Of a DNA stretch of 64,000 nt, positions 43,037 through 53,349 are shown piece after piece. The first letter of the stretch is position 1, and each line of letters opens with the position of its first letter. The position numbers were made by a program, and so were the translations under genes. The notes below the pieces were generated by a model. That model made no database searches, was not told where the DNA came from, and saw only the letters and a list, made by a program, of their open reading frames with translations. Source of the DNA: Citrobacter freundii (GTDB taxonomy: Bacteria; Pseudomonadota; Gammaproteobacteria; Enterobacterales; Enterobacteriaceae); NCBI RefSeq assembly GCF_029717145.1, contig NZ_CP099222.1, forward strand, positions 2,790,001 through 2,854,000, in the 5' to 3' direction.

Positions 43037-43480
43037 ATGGCACAACATGGTGCACTGGCAACACTAAAAGATCTGGCTGAAAAAGAGGTCGATGACGCCG
43101 CTATCTTATTAGGCGAAATGCGGCGCGGCTGTCAGCAGGCAGAAGAACAGTTAAAGATGCTGATCGACTACCAGCACGAGTATCGCACCAATCTTAATAG
43201 CGATATGGGTCAGGGGATCACCAGTAACCGCTGGATCAACTACCAGCAATTTATTCAGACGCTGGAAAAAGCAATAGACCAGCATCGCCAACAGCTGAAT
43301 CAGTGGACGCAGAAAGTTGACCTGGCGCTGAGCAGCTGGCGCGATAAAAAACAACGACTGCAGGCCTGGAAAACTCTACAGGACCGACAGACCACGGCGG
43401 CTTTACTGGCTGAAAACCGCCTGGATCAGAAAAAAATGGATGAATTTGCTCAGCGCGCAGCTATGAGGAAACCCGAATGA
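43037..43480 (+). CDS. fliJ: Flagellar export chaperone-escort FliJ
   Basis: This 147-residue antiparallel coiled-coil protein is the stalk of the FliI ring and recycles export chaperones. The sequence is almost entirely charged helix ([17 protein letters not shown] to [11 protein letters not shown]). Preceded by AGGAGAGC; overlaps fliK by 4 nt. Confidence 0.95.
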   Translation: MAQHGALATLKDLAEKEVDDAAILLGEMRRGCQQAEEQLKMLIDYQHEYRTNLNSDMGQGITSNRWINYQQFIQTLEKAIDQHRQQLNQWTQKVDLALSSWRDKKQRLQAWKTLQDRQTTAALLAENRLDQKKMDEFAQRAAMRKPE

Positions 43481-44691
43481 TTACGTTACCCCAACTGATT
43501 ACTACCGACACCGACGTCACCGCAGGGCTTCAATCAGGAAAGGCGGTTGATTCACCCGAGAATTTTTTAGCCCTACTGGCTGGCGCATTAGGCGCGGGCG
43601 ACGCGCAGGGAAAAGATGCCCCGCTGTGGCTGGCCGATCTCCAGGCTGCGGGTGGCAAACTGCAAAAAGGGTTGCTGCAAGCACAGGGCGATAACGGCCA
43701 GGCGGCGAAAATTACGGATCTGCTGGCACAAAAAGGCGGGATCACGGACGCGACACTTGCCGACCTGACCGATGCCCAGCAATTGCTGTCGGCACTCACG
43801 CCGTCGCTGAAGGTGAATGCCCTGACGGCGACAGGCAAAGCCGCGCCACACGATGATAAGACCACCACGCTCAGCGATGAGGATCTGGCGAACCTGAGCG
43901 CACTATTTGCGATGCTGCCGGGCCAGCACATCACCACGCCCGTCGGTGAAACCGCATCTGCCCCGGCAGACTCCACCCTGGCCACACTGTTGCGCGGCAA
44001 TTCGTCCGGTGGTGCGGCGGATAACCGCGACGAACTGACTTCGGGTGAGGTGAAAAAAGGCAAAGCGGATGGCGCGATGTACGCCGCGGGTGTCGACCAA
44101 ACCCGCAATCCGACCTTAACCCCGCTGACGGCGGCGGCAACCGTCCGCGCGGAGATGGAAAGCACTCCGTCCCCGGTAAGCGTTGGCGCGGCAATTACGC
44201 CACCGGCTGGGGCGCAAACGCACGCGCAGCCGCTCCCTGCAGCCGCACCGGTGCTGAGCGCCCCGCTGGGTAGCCACGAATGGCAGCAATCGCTAAGCCA
44301 GCACGTCACGCTGTTCACCCGTCAGGGCCAACAAAGCGCGGAACTGCGCTTACATCCACAGGACCTGGGCCAGGTGCAAATCTCCCTCAAGCTGGATGAC
44401 AACCAGGCGCAATTGCAAATGGTGTCACCACATAGCCACGTGCGTGCCGCGCTGGAAGCCGCGTTGCCGATGCTGCGGACTCAGCTGGCTGAAAGTGGGA
44501 TCCAACTGGGGCAAAGCAGCATCAGCAGCGAAAGCTTCGCTGGCCAGCAGCAGTCTTCTGCTCAACAGCAACAGGCGGGGCGCACTCAGGGACAAGACAT
44601 TTTTGCCAGCGAAGATGACGCCGCTCTGGCCGCCCCGGCCTCGCTGCAAGCCGCCGCGCGCGGTGACGGCGCAGTAGACATCTTCGCCTAA
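43477..44691 (+). CDS. fliK: Flagellar hook-length control protein FliK
   Basis: This 404-residue secreted ruler sets hook length and switches export to filament substrates. The N-terminal two-thirds is Ala-, Thr- and Pro-rich and poorly conserved. The C-terminal switch domain contains [29 protein letters not shown] (about residues 288-316), which acts on FlhB. A Gln-rich tail follows. Last gene of fliFGHIJK. Confidence 0.94.
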   Translation: MITLPQLITTDTDVTAGLQSGKAVDSPENFLALLAGALGAGDAQGKDAPLWLADLQAAGGKLQKGLLQAQGDNGQAAKITDLLAQKGGITDATLADLTDAQQLLSALTPSLKVNALTATGKAAPHDDKTTTLSDEDLANLSALFAMLPGQHITTPVGETASAPADSTLATLLRGNSSGGAADNRDELTSGEVKKGKADGAMYAAGVDQTRNPTLTPLTAAATVRAEMESTPSPVSVGAAITPPAGAQTHAQPLPAAAPVLSAPLGSHEWQQSLSQHVTLFTRQGQQSAELRLHPQDLGQVQISLKLDDNQAQLQMVSPHSHVRAALEAALPMLRTQLAESGIQLGQSSISSESFAGQQQSSAQQQQAGRTQGQDIFASEDDAALAAPASLQAAARGDGAVDIFA

Positions 44692-44705
44692 CGCCAGAGG
44701 TAGCA

Positions 44706-44758
44706 TGATTATCCGCGTCTTTTCCACGCTTTGTCGGGGACAGGACACGGGATAATCA
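44706..44758. repeat. Inverted repeat between fliK and fliL
   Basis: TGATTATCC (44706-44714) and GGATAATCA (44750-44758) form a 9-bp stem with a 35-nt loop in the 104-bp fliK-fliL gap. It may be an mRNA processing or operator element, since fliL begins a separate operon in E. coli. Confidence 0.45.
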
Positions 44759-44795
44759 GCCCATAAGCTGTACCGAAACAGGAAGCCCGTATCTG

Positions 44796-45263
44796 ATGAC
44801 TGACTCCGCGATTAACAAAAAGAGTAAACGCGCTATTTGGATCCCTCTGCTGGTGTTAATTACCCTCGCCGCCTGCGCAACTGCGGGATATAGCTACTGG
44901 CGTATGCAGCAGCAGCCGTCCGCCAGCGTTAGCGCGGAACCGGCCCCACCGCCAGCCCCGGTGTTTTTTGCGCTGGATACATTTACCGTCAATCTGGGTG
45001 ATGCGGATCGCGTGCTGTATATCGGGGTCACGCTGCGTATGAAAGACGAAGCGACGCGCGCGCGTCTGAGCGAATATCTGCCGGAAGTACGCAGCCGTCT
45101 GCTGCTGCTGTTTTCGCGTCAGAATGCCGCCACGCTCGCCACCGAGCAAGGTAAACAGCAGTTGATCGCCGCCATCAAAGAGACGCTCGCGACTCCGCTC
45201 GTTGTCGGGCAGCCGAAACAGGTTGTCACCGACGTTCTTTATACAGCTTTTATTCTGCGGTAA
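44796..45263 (+). CDS. fliL: Flagellar basal body protein FliL
   Basis: This 155-residue bitopic inner-membrane protein has a basic N-terminus, one helix ([21 protein letters not shown], residues about 15-35) and a periplasmic stomatin-like domain. It surrounds the stator and supports torque under load. Heads fliLMNOPQR. Confidence 0.95.
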   Translation: MTDSAINKKSKRAIWIPLLVLITLAACATAGYSYWRMQQQPSASVSAEPAPPPAPVFFALDTFTVNLGDADRVLYIGVTLRMKDEATRARLSEYLPEVRSRLLLLFSRQNAATLATEQGKQQLIAAIKETLATPLVVGQPKQVVTDVLYTAFILR

Positions 45264-45267
45264 AGAC

Positions 45268-46272
45268 ATGGGCGACAGTATTCTTTCTCAGGCTGAAATT
45301 GACGCATTGCTTAACGGCGATAGCGACACCAAAGACGAACCTATTTCCGGTATTGCAAACGAAAGCAATATTCGTCCGTACGATCCCAACACCCAACGCC
45401 GCGTTGTTCGCGAGCGTTTGCAGGCGCTGGAGATCATCAACGAACGCTTCGCGCGCCAGTTCCGGATGGGATTATTTAACCTGTTGCGCCGTAGCCCGGA
45501 TATTACCGTGGGTGCGATCCGCATCCAGCCGTATCACGAGTTTGCGCGTAACTTACCGGTACCAACCAACCTAAACTTGATCCACCTGAAACCGCTCCGC
45601 GGTACGGGTCTGGTGGTGTTCTCGCCGAGTCTGGTGTTTATCGCCGTCGATAACCTGTTTGGCGGTGATGGACGCTTCCCGACGAAGGTGGAAGGTCGCG
45701 AATTTACGCATACCGAGCAGCGCGTGATCAACCGCATGCTGAAGCTGGCGCTGGAAAGCTACAGCGACGCCTGGAAAGCGATCAACCCGCTGGAAGTGGA
45801 GTACGTGCGCTCGGAAATGCAGGTGAAATTTACCAATATCACCACCTCACCAAACGACATTGTGGTGAACACGCCGTTCCACGTTGAAATTGGCAACCTG
45901 ACCGGTGAATTTAACATCTGTCTGCCCTTCAGCATGATTGAACCGTTGCGCGAGCTGCTGGTTAACCCGCCGCTGGAAAACTCGCGCAATGAGGATCAGA
46001 ACTGGCGTAATAACCTGGTGCGTCAGGTTCAGCATTCAGAGCTGGAGCTGGTGGCGAACTTTGCCGACATTCCGCTGCGTCTGTCGCAGATTTTAAAGCT
46101 CAAACCCGGCGATGTGCTGCCGATTGAAAAACCCGACCGCATTATTGCTCATGTGGACGGCGTGCCTGTGCTGACCAGCCAATATGGCACCGTAAACGGT
46201 CAGTATGCGTTACGCGTAGAACATTTGATCAACCCGATTTTGAATTCGCTGAATGAGGAACAGCCCAAATGA
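45268..46272 (+). CDS. fliM: Flagellar motor switch protein FliM
   Basis: This 334-residue C-ring protein is the receptor for CheY-P. The N-terminal peptide MGDSILSQAEIDALLNG is the CheY-P-binding segment, followed by the GGXG-containing middle domain (LFGGDGRFP, residues about 130-138) and a SpoA C-terminal domain. The start at 45268 is 4 nt past fliL and matches E. coli; the frame extends further upstream. Confidence 0.97.
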   Translation: MGDSILSQAEIDALLNGDSDTKDEPISGIANESNIRPYDPNTQRRVVRERLQALEIINERFARQFRMGLFNLLRRSPDITVGAIRIQPYHEFARNLPVPTNLNLIHLKPLRGTGLVVFSPSLVFIAVDNLFGGDGRFPTKVEGREFTHTEQRVINRMLKLALESYSDAWKAINPLEVEYVRSEMQVKFTNITTSPNDIVVNTPFHVEIGNLTGEFNICLPFSMIEPLRELLVNPPLENSRNEDQNWRNNLVRQVQHSELELVANFADIPLRLSQILKLKPGDVLPIEKPDRIIAHVDGVPVLTSQYGTVNGQYALRVEHLINPILNSLNEEQPK

Positions 46273-46682
46273 GTGACATGAATAATCCGTCCGATGAGAA
46301 CACTGGTGCATTGGACGATCTGTGGGCTGACGCGTTAAATGAGCAAACAACGACCACGGCTAAAAGTTCGGTAGATGCGGTATTCCAGCAGTTAGGCGGC
46401 GGGGACGTCAGCGGTACACTGCAGGACATCGACCTGATCATGGACATTCCGGTCAAGCTGACCGTCGAACTGGGCCGCACTCGCATGACCATCAAAGAGC
46501 TGTTGCGCCTGACGCAAGGCTCCGTCGTCGCACTGGACGGTCTGGCGGGCGAGCCGCTGGATATTCTGATCAACGGTTACCTGATTGCTCAGGGCGAAGT
46601 GGTTGTCGTCGCAGATAAATACGGCGTGCGTATCACTGACATTATTACGCCGTCTGAACGTATGCGCCGCCTGAGCCGTTAA
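46269..46682 (+). CDS. fliN: Flagellar motor switch protein FliN
   Basis: This 137-residue protein lines the bottom of the C ring and binds FliH. The acidic, low-complexity first 50 residues are followed by a SpoA domain (DIPVKLTVELGRTRMTIKELL, then VVADKYGVRITDII). Overlaps fliM by 4 nt and fliO by one base. Confidence 0.97.
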   Translation: MSDMNNPSDENTGALDDLWADALNEQTTTTAKSSVDAVFQQLGGGDVSGTLQDIDLIMDIPVKLTVELGRTRMTIKELLRLTQGSVVALDGLAGEPLDILINGYLIAQGEVVVVADKYGVRITDIITPSERMRRLSR

Positions 46683-47059
46683 TGATGAACACCCAGGCTA
46701 CCGTCTCTCAGCCCGCCGCCGTTCCCGGCTCACCGCTGGTGCAGGTCAGCGGCGCCCTGCTGGGCATAATCCTGTTGATCCTCGCCGCGGCCTGGGTCAT
46801 TAAACGCCTGGGTTTTGCATCCAAAGGGGCCGGTACACGCGGACTGAAAGTCACGGCCAGCACCTCATTGGGACCGCGCGAACGGGTGGTAATTGTTGAG
46901 GTTGAGGACGCACGTCTGGTGCTGGGTGTGACCGCATCGCAGATTAACGTGCTGCATACCCTGCCCCCTACGTCCGTGGTGCCCGACGAGAACCCGGCCC
47001 CCCCGGCGGATTTCCAGTCCATGATGAAGAGTTTGCTTAAGCGTCCTGGGAGATCCTGA
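46682..47059 (+). CDS. fliO: Flagellar biosynthesis protein FliO
   Basis: This 125-residue bitopic protein assists FliP ring assembly in the export gate. One helix lies at about residues 20-40 ([18 protein letters not shown]), followed by a cytoplasmic domain ([20 protein letters not shown]). Two adjacent ATGs (46682, 46685) are possible starts. Ends with one-base overlap into fliP. Confidence 0.93.
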   Translation: MMNTQATVSQPAAVPGSPLVQVSGALLGIILLILAAAWVIKRLGFASKGAGTRGLKVTASTSLGPRERVVIVEVEDARLVLGVTASQINVLHTLPPTSVVPDENPAPPADFQSMMKSLLKRPGRS

Positions 47060-47796
47060 TGCGCCGTTTGTTGTCCCTCACGCTGCTCGGCTTGTGGCTG
47101 TTTAGCCCAGTGGCCGCGGCCCAGCTTCCCGGTCTGGTTAGCCAGCCACTACCCGGCGGCGGACAAAGCTGGACGTTACCGGTACAAACACTGGTATTTA
47201 TCACCTCGCTGACGTTCCTGCCCGCCATTTTGCTGATGATGACCAGCTTCACCCGCATCATCATCGTTTTCGGTCTGTTACGTAACGCGCTGGGAACCCC
47301 GTCCGCCCCGCCAAACCAGGTGTTACTTGGACTGGCGCTATTTTTGACTTTTTTCATCATGTCCCCGGTGATCGACAAAATCTACGTTGACGCATATCAG
47401 CCGTTCAGCGAAGAGAAGATCTCCATGCAGGAAGCGATAGAGAAAGGCGCACAGCCGCTGCGTGAGTTTATGTTGCGCCAGACCCGCGAAGCCGATCTGG
47501 CACTGTTTGCGCGTCTGGCAAACAGCGGACCGTTGCAGGGACCGGAAGCAGTGCCGATGCGAATTCTGCTGCCAGCCTATGTCACCAGCGAACTGAAAAC
47601 CGCCTTCCAGATAGGTTTTACGATTTTCATTCCTTTCCTGATAATCGACCTGGTGATCGCCAGCGTATTGATGGCACTCGGGATGATGATGGTACCGCCC
47701 GCCACCATCGCGCTGCCGTTTAAGCTGATGCTGTTTGTGCTGGTTGACGGCTGGCAACTGCTTGTCGGTTCGCTGGCGCAAAGTTTTTACAGTTAG
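47059..47796 (+). CDS. fliP: Flagellar export gate protein FliP
   Basis: This 245-residue core subunit of the export gate has a cleavable signal ([21 protein letters not shown]). The conserved segment [38 protein letters not shown] is the family signature. Forms the FliP5-FliQ4-FliR1 channel. Confidence 0.97.
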   Translation: MRRLLSLTLLGLWLFSPVAAAQLPGLVSQPLPGGGQSWTLPVQTLVFITSLTFLPAILLMMTSFTRIIIVFGLLRNALGTPSAPPNQVLLGLALFLTFFIMSPVIDKIYVDAYQPFSEEKISMQEAIEKGAQPLREFMLRQTREADLALFARLANSGPLQGPEAVPMRILLPAYVTSELKTAFQIGFTIFIPFLIIDLVIASVLMALGMMMVPPATIALPFKLMLFVLVDGWQLLVGSLAQSFYS

Positions 47797-47805
47797 AGGC
47801 GCGAA

Positions 47806-48075
47806 ATGACACCTGAATCGGTCATGATGATGGGCACCGAGGCGATGAAAGTCGCTCTTGCCCTCGCCGCACCGTTGTTACTGGTTGCACTGGTGACGGG
47901 GCTGATTATCAGCATCCTGCAGGCGGCAACCCAAATTAACGAAATGACGCTATCGTTCATTCCGAAAATTGTCGCGGTCTTTGTCGCTATTATTGTGGCC
48001 GGGCCGTGGATGCTTAACCTGTTGCTGGACTATGTGCGTACGCTGTTCAGCAATATCCCCTATATCATCGGGTAG
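47806..48075 (+). CDS. fliQ: Flagellar export gate protein FliQ
   Basis: This 89-residue protein has two membrane helices forming a hairpin in the export gate. Signature: [17 protein letters not shown]. It lies 9 nt after fliP. Confidence 0.97.
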   Translation: MTPESVMMMGTEAMKVALALAAPLLLVALVTGLIISILQAATQINEMTLSFIPKIVAVFVAIIVAGPWMLNLLLDYVRTLFSNIPYIIG

Positions 48076-48083
48076 ACGCCGCC

Positions 48084-48878
48084 ATGCTGCAGGTGACGAG
48101 CGATCAATGGCTTTACTGGTTGAACCTGTATTTCTGGCCACTGCTGCGTGTATTGGCACTCATTTCTACGGCACCGATCCTCAGTGAGCGTGCGATACCT
48201 AAGCGGGTAAAGCTGGGGTTGGGCCTGATGATAACGGTGGTTATCGCCCCGTCCCTACCTGCCAATGACGTGCCAATTTTCTCCATCGCAGCATTATGGT
48301 TGGCGATGCAGCAAATCCTGATCGGTATTGCGTTAGGCTTCACCATGCAATTTGCATTTGCTGCTGTGCGTACGGCCGGTGAGTTAATTGGCCTGCAAAT
48401 GGGGCTTTCTTTCGCCACATTCTTTGACCCCGGCAGTCGACTGAACATGCCCGTGCTAGCACGACTGATGGATTTACTTGCCATGCTGCTGTTTTTGACC
48501 TTTAACGGTCACCTATGGTTGATCTCACTGCTGGTAGACACGTTTCATACCCTGCCGATCGGCGGTCACCCGGTAAACAGTAATGCCTTCCTCGCCCTTG
48601 CTCGCGCGGGCAGCTTAATATTTCTCAACGGGCTGATGCTGGCGCTGCCGGTGATGACGCTGCTGCTCACGCTCAACCTCGCGCTCGGATTGTTAAATCG
48701 TATGGCTCCCCAGCTCTCCGTTTTTGTCATTGGCTTTCCGCTGACCCTGACGGTAGGTATTTCTTTAATGGCCGCATTAATGCCATTAATTGCCCCATTC
48801 TGCGAACGATTATTCAGCGAAATTTTTAATTTACTTGCCGATATCATCAGTGAAATGCCCACAAATAATAACCCATAG
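48084..48878 (+). CDS. fliR: Flagellar export gate protein FliR
   Basis: This 264-residue protein is a single-copy gate component with about six helices, including the conserved [18 protein letters not shown] segment near residue 95. It is three residues longer than the K-12 protein. Last gene of fliLMNOPQR. Confidence 0.96.
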   Translation: MLQVTSDQWLYWLNLYFWPLLRVLALISTAPILSERAIPKRVKLGLGLMITVVIAPSLPANDVPIFSIAALWLAMQQILIGIALGFTMQFAFAAVRTAGELIGLQMGLSFATFFDPGSRLNMPVLARLMDLLAMLLFLTFNGHLWLISLLVDTFHTLPIGGHPVNSNAFLALARAGSLIFLNGLMLALPVMTLLLTLNLALGLLNRMAPQLSVFVIGFPLTLTVGISLMAALMPLIAPFCERLFSEIFNLLADIISEMPTNNNP

Positions 48879-49159
48879 TATTTATCCTGTTTTACTAAGG
48901 ATTGTCCGAAATTAAAAAATAGACCACATCTACCAGGATAACGCTGCCGTGGCTTATTTGTTTTTGCCTTACTCACAGAACGCAACATTTACTTTACTTT
49001 AAGAAGTTTCCTGGCAAATTATACGCAACTTTACGGGATAGTAAATCCACCTGAAAACAAGCAGTAAAAGCGTCATCTTGGGTTGTTATTATTCCGTTTA
49101 GTTGTGCAGAAATAATCAGGTAAGGGGAATTATCGTTACGCATTGAGTGAGGGTATGCC
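48879..49159 (+). promoter_or_regulatory. rcsA upstream region with RcsAB box
   Basis: This 281-bp gap contains TAAGGATTGTCCGA at 48896-48909, differing by one base from the E. coli rcsA RcsAB box as I recall it. Autoactivation of rcsA by RcsAB is therefore expected. Confidence 0.65.
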
Positions 49160-49783
49160 ATGTCAACGATTATTATGGATTTATGCAGTTACACCCGGTT
49201 AGGGTTGACCGGGTATCTGGTAAGCCGGGGGGTGAAAAAAAAGGAAATCAACGGTATTTCAACCGTTGACGAACTCAGTATCGCCTGTGACGCACATCAA
49301 CCTGCTGTGGTGTTTATTAATGAAGACTGTTTCATCCACGATCCGGCTAACAGTCAGCAAATAAAGCAGATCATTAATCAGCATCCCAGTACATTATTTA
49401 TCGTATTTATGGCTATTGCCAACGTCCATTTTGATGAATATCTCCTGGTCAGAAAAAATTTATTAATCAGCTCAAAGTCGATTAAACCGGATTCACTGGA
49501 CGAATTGCTTGGCGATATTCTTAAAAAGGATGCGGATATTGTTGTCGATGTCAATCTGCCGACACTGTCATTAAGCCGCACCGAGTCCAGCATGTTACGC
49601 ATGTGGATGGAGGGTCAGGGAACCATTCAGATTTCCGATCAAATGAATATCAAAGCAAAAACCGTCTCATCCCATAAGGGGAATATAAAACGAAAGATCA
49701 AAACGCATAATAAACAGGTGATCTATCACGTCGTTCGACTCACCGATAACGTCACCAACGGTATCTTTGTGAATATGCGCTAG
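49160..49783 (+). CDS. rcsA: Capsule regulator RcsA
   Basis: This 207-residue LuxR-type factor is an auxiliary partner of RcsB at colanic-acid promoters. The C-terminal helix-turn-helix is at about residues 135-195 ([42 protein letters not shown]). It lacks a phospho-acceptor receiver. It is a Lon substrate in E. coli, and its translation there depends on DsrA through H-NS; dsrA is 640 bp away. Confidence 0.96.
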   Translation: MSTIIMDLCSYTRLGLTGYLVSRGVKKKEINGISTVDELSIACDAHQPAVVFINEDCFIHDPANSQQIKQIINQHPSTLFIVFMAIANVHFDEYLLVRKNLLISSKSIKPDSLDELLGDILKKDADIVVDVNLPTLSLSRTESSMLRMWMEGQGTIQISDQMNIKAKTVSSHKGNIKRKIKTHNKQVIYHVVRLTDNVTNGIFVNMR

Positions 49784-49787
49784 TATG

Positions 49788-49818
49788 TGCTGACTGGTGG
49801 GAATGTCACCAGTCAGCA
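49788..49818. terminator. rcsA/dsrB hairpin
   Basis: TGCTGACTGGTG pairs with CACCAGTCAGCA in the gap between convergent rcsA and dsrB. No T-tract follows directly. Confidence 0.55.
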
Positions 49819-49838
49819 TCAAGACAAAAGCGGTATGA

Positions 49839-50117
<279 letters not shown>

Positions 50118-50189
50118 CTATACTTAGAAAGTGTCGTTAGCGATTTTGCTGCATACACCCGGTATCCGTAACGGTTGAGAGGTAGGTGA

Positions 50190-50417
50190 ATGAAAACCGC
50201 GAAAGAGTACAGCGAGACGGCCAAACGTGAGGTCAGCGTTGATGTAGACGCGCTGCTGGAGGCAATCAACGAAATCTGCGAGAGCGAGATTCATCGCAGC
50301 CGCGATGACCCGGATCGCGTCAGTGTTGACGGTCGTGATTACCATACATGGCATGAGTTAGCCGAAGCGTTTGAGTTGGATATCCACGATTTTAGCGTGA
50401 CGGAAATCAATCGCTGA
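50190..50417 (+). CDS. yodD: YodD protein
   Basis: This 75-residue acidic protein matches E. coli YodD (MKTAKEYSETAKREVSVDVDALLEAINEI, ELDIHDFSVTEINR). It is stress-related in E. coli with no defined activity. It is convergent with the dsrA sRNA gene. Confidence 0.92.
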   Translation: MKTAKEYSETAKREVSVDVDALLEAINEICESEIHRSRDDPDRVSVDGRDYHTWHELAEAFELDIHDFSVTEINR

Positions 50418-50426
50418 CTTCAGGCG

Positions 50427-50516
50427 AAAAAAATCCCGGCCCTCAGTGGGTCGGGATCAAGCTTGCTTATGCAAGAAGCACTTGAAAATTCGTTACACCA
50501 GGAAATCTGATGTGAG
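50427..50516 (-). ncRNA. dsrA: Small regulatory RNA DsrA
   Basis: About 90 nt on the minus strand match E. coli DsrA. The first stem-loop begins CACATCAGATTTCCTGGTG; the rpoS-pairing stretch CGAATTTTCAAGTGCTTCTTG is largely kept; and the terminator hairpin TCCCGACCCACTGAGGGCCGGGA ends in T7. With Hfq, DsrA activates rpoS and represses hns. The 5' end is placed by analogy. Confidence 0.9.
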
Positions 50517-50623
50517 GCCAACCTTATCTACAATTTTTTTGCCTGACAAGTAAATAATTCTCACCAAAATGATAAATATAACTAATGGTTGAGAGATCAC
50601 TCACTTATGCCTGAACGTAATGT

Positions 50624-50803
50624 TCAGGCATCCTGCCGTTGTTGCCCTTTACCGGACGTCAGTTCATCTTCACGGAATGCTTCCCGTTTGACGCCAAAGC
50701 CATCGTACCAGCGACACTCGACCATGCCGCTAGCGTATCCGGTGACAATCATGCGTGGGCCACCCTGTTTCACGGTGACTTCCTCACTGACAGAAAAGAC
50801 CAT
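50624..50803 (-). CDS. yodC: YodC family protein
   Basis: This 59-residue protein matches E. coli YodC (DUF2158; SEEVTVKQGGPRMIVTGY, VECRWYDGFGVKREAF). The start at 50803 has AGGAGG five bases upstream; the longer frame to 50863 is not supported. It follows yedI by 77 nt. K-12 has yedP and dgcQ between dsrA and yodC; here they are absent. Confidence 0.9.
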   Translation of the reverse strand: MVFSVSEEVTVKQGGPRMIVTGYASGMVECRWYDGFGVKREAFREDELTSGKGQQRQDA

Positions 50804-50880
50804 ACCTGCCTCCTGTATCAAGAGAAACCTTTTCACCTTAGACGACAAGCAGCCTTTTTGCATAATCAGGTAAACAAAAA

Positions 50881-51801
50881 TTAGTGTGAAACACCGCGCA
50901 GTTTTGCGACCATTTTCACCAGCAGTACCACAATGCCACCAATGATAAAGCCCAATACAAGGTTTAACAGGGTCGGAATCATCATTGAAATGAATGAATT
51001 CTGTTGCTGGGCGAACTGCTCGATCGCATGATGCAACGGCGCGATCCCATGGACGACAATGCCGCCCCCTACCAAAAACATCGCCAGAGTTCCTACCACC
51101 GACAGCGTTTTCATCAGCCAGGGCGCCACCACCAGCAAGCCTTTACCCAGCGCCTGAGCGACCGCGCTGCGCTTTTCAGCCAGCCAGAAGCCGATGTCGT
51201 CCAACTTGACGATAATGCCAACCAGGCCGTATACGCCAACGGTCACCGCTAAAGCGATCCCTGACAGCACCAGAACCTGATTGAGCAACGGCGCATCGGC
51301 CACAATTCCCAGCGTAATCGCCACAATCTCCGCAGATAAAATAAAATCGGTACGTACGGCCCCTTTGATTTTATCTTTCTCAAAGGTCAGTGGGTCCTGC
51401 GCCGCCAGCTCTGCCAGACGCTGCTGGCGTTCTTCCGGCGTTTCCTGATGTTTGCGCGCCTGCAGCGTATGCAGGACTTTTTCCACGCCTTCAAAACAGA
51501 GGAACGCCCCACCAATCATTAATAACGGGGTAATCGCCCAGGGAATAAAGGCACTGATCAGTAACGCCAACGGCACAAGAATAACTTTGTTGACGAAAGA
51601 TCCTTTTGCCACGCTCCAGACGACCGGAAGTTCACGGTTTGCCCGTACGCCCGATACCTGCTGCGCGTTAAGCGACAGGTCATCTCCCAGAACGCCCGCG
51701 GTTTTTTTTGCGGCCAATTTTCCCATCATGGAGACATCGTCAAGCAGCGTGGCGATGTCATCGAGTAAGGTCAGTAAGCTACTTCCTGCCAAAATTTTCA
51801 C
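50881..51801 (-). CDS. yedI: Inner membrane protein YedI (DUF808)
   Basis: This 306-residue membrane protein matches E. coli YedI ([21 protein letters not shown]), with about five to eight helices and a soluble loop near residues 105-150. Function is unknown. The GTG at 51801 gives the E. coli-like start; a TTG two codons earlier is an alternative and the ribosome site does not settle it. Confidence 0.9.
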   Translation of the reverse strand: MKILAGSSLLTLLDDIATLLDDVSMMGKLAAKKTAGVLGDDLSLNAQQVSGVRANRELPVVWSVAKGSFVNKVILVPLALLISAFIPWAITPLLMIGGAFLCFEGVEKVLHTLQARKHQETPEERQQRLAELAAQDPLTFEKDKIKGAVRTDFILSAEIVAITLGIVADAPLLNQVLVLSGIALAVTVGVYGLVGIIVKLDDIGFWLAEKRSAVAQALGKGLLVVAPWLMKTLSVVGTLAMFLVGGGIVVHGIAPLHHAIEQFAQQQNSFISMMIPTLLNLVLGFIIGGIVVLLVKMVAKLRGVSH

Positions 51802-51969
51802 CCTCAATATTATTTTTTTCCGTCATTAGTATGAAGTAAAAAACGTGATGCTGAAACTCACCTTTATGGTCAACAAATTTTTAACAACAACGGGCAATTA
51901 TAAATCTCGCCAGCACGATAGTTTTGACGTTTACTATGTTGCGCCTTTTTATTTCCACCGTGAGGGATT

Positions 51970-52890
51970 ATGCGTTTCAGGCAATTGTTACCGCTTTTCA
52001 GTGCGCTGTTCGCGCTGTACATCATTTGGGGTTCCACCTACTTCGTTATCCGCATTGGCGTTGAGAGCTGGCCGCCGCTCATGATGGCCGGCGTGCGTTT
52101 TCTGTCTGCGGGGATTTTGTTAACCGCATTTTTACTTCTGCGCGGCCACAAACTGCCGCCATTACGCCCGCTGCTCAATGCCGCACTGATCGGTATTCTG
52201 CTGCTGGCAGTGGGAAATGGGTTGGTCACCGTCGCCGAACACCAGAACGTCCCTTCCGGCATCGCTGCCGTGGTGGTCGCTACCGTCCCACTGTTTACGC
52301 TGTGCTTCAGCTATTTCTTTGGCATTAAAACCCGCAAGCTGGAGTGGATGGGCATCGCTATCGGACTGGCCGGGATCATTATGCTTAACAGCGGCGGGAA
52401 TTTGAGTGGTAACCCCTGGGGTGCAGTGTTGATCCTGATTGGCTCAATGAGCTGGGCATTCGGTTCCGTGTACGGTTCCCGCATTACCTTACCCGTGGGT
52501 ATGATGGCCGGTGCAATTGAAATGCTCGCCGCCGGTATCGTGCTGATGGGGGCCTCGCTTATCTCCGGGGAAAAGCTGACTACAATGCCATCTTTTTCTG
52601 GGTTTATGGCGGTCGCTTACCTGGCGCTGTTCGGCTCCATTATCGCCATCAACGCATATATGTACCTGATCCGTAACGTGAGCCCGGCGCTGGCAACCAG
52701 CTATGCCTACGTCAACCCGGTTGTTGCCGTCTTATTAGGTACCGGTCTGGGAGGTGAAAGCCTGGCGTTCATCGAGTGGCTGGCACTCGGAGTGATTGTT
52801 TTTGCCGTGGTGCTGGTGACGCTGGGTAAATACCTGTTCCCGGTCAAAGCAGACGCGGTCGCCGCACCGTCGGAAAAGTCGTTACAGTAA
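51970..52890 (+). CDS. yedA: EamA-family transporter YedA
   Basis: This 306-residue drug/metabolite transporter has ten helices in two EamA repeats (WGSTYFVIRIGVESWPP at about 19-35, and a second repeat from about 150). Substrate is unknown. Preceded by GAGGG; its 3' end overlaps that of the convergent vsr by 9 nt. Confidence 0.94.
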   Translation: MRFRQLLPLFSALFALYIIWGSTYFVIRIGVESWPPLMMAGVRFLSAGILLTAFLLLRGHKLPPLRPLLNAALIGILLLAVGNGLVTVAEHQNVPSGIAAVVVATVPLFTLCFSYFFGIKTRKLEWMGIAIGLAGIIMLNSGGNLSGNPWGAVLILIGSMSWAFGSVYGSRITLPVGMMAGAIEMLAAGIVLMGASLISGEKLTTMPSFSGFMAVAYLALFGSIIAINAYMYLIRNVSPALATSYAYVNPVVAVLLGTGLGGESLAFIEWLALGVIVFAVVLVTLGKYLFPVKADAVAAPSEKSLQ

Positions 52891-53349
52891 ATGAATACCC
52901 TGGGTGTCGATCTGCGCGGTAGCACCACCGCTGCAGATCCACTCGACCACGCGCTCGGACAGCGCCTCATCGCTGAGTTTTTTTCGCCCTCGTATGGCGC
53001 ACTCCCAGATAATGAGTACCCGCCAGCCAAGTGCCTGCAGTCTCTCGCGATCCCGCGCATCGCGTTCGACGTTTTTGCCTATTTTAGCCAGCCAGAATTG
53101 CGTGCGCGTCGCGGGGGTCTTAAATAAATAACACTCGTGGTGATGCCAGAAACAACCATGGGTAAAAATAACACACTGATAGTCATCCACCACAAAATCA
53201 GGGCGGCCAGGTAACGCCGCATCCTGCACGCGAAACGTTACCCCCTGCTCCGTCAATACGCTGACCAGACGTTTCTCAATCGCCGTATCGCGGGTCGCGA
53301 TTGCCCGCATATTTTTACTGCGCGTGGCCTTATCGTGAACGTCTGCCAT
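52882..53349 (-). CDS. vsr: Very short patch repair endonuclease Vsr
   Basis: This 155-residue nuclease nicks beside T:G mismatches formed by deamination of Dcm-methylated cytosine. The metal/catalytic residues Asp51 (GRPDFVVD), His64 and His69 ([12 protein letters not shown]) are present. The start at 53349 ([17 protein letters not shown]) matches E. coli and overlaps the dcm 3' end by 20 nt, the normal arrangement. Confidence 0.97.
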   Translation of the reverse strand: MADVHDKATRSKNMRAIATRDTAIEKRLVSVLTEQGVTFRVQDAALPGRPDFVVDDYQCVIFTHGCFWHHHECYLFKTPATRTQFWLAKIGKNVERDARDRERLQALGWRVLIIWECAIRGRKKLSDEALSERVVEWICSGGATAQIDTQGIHLL

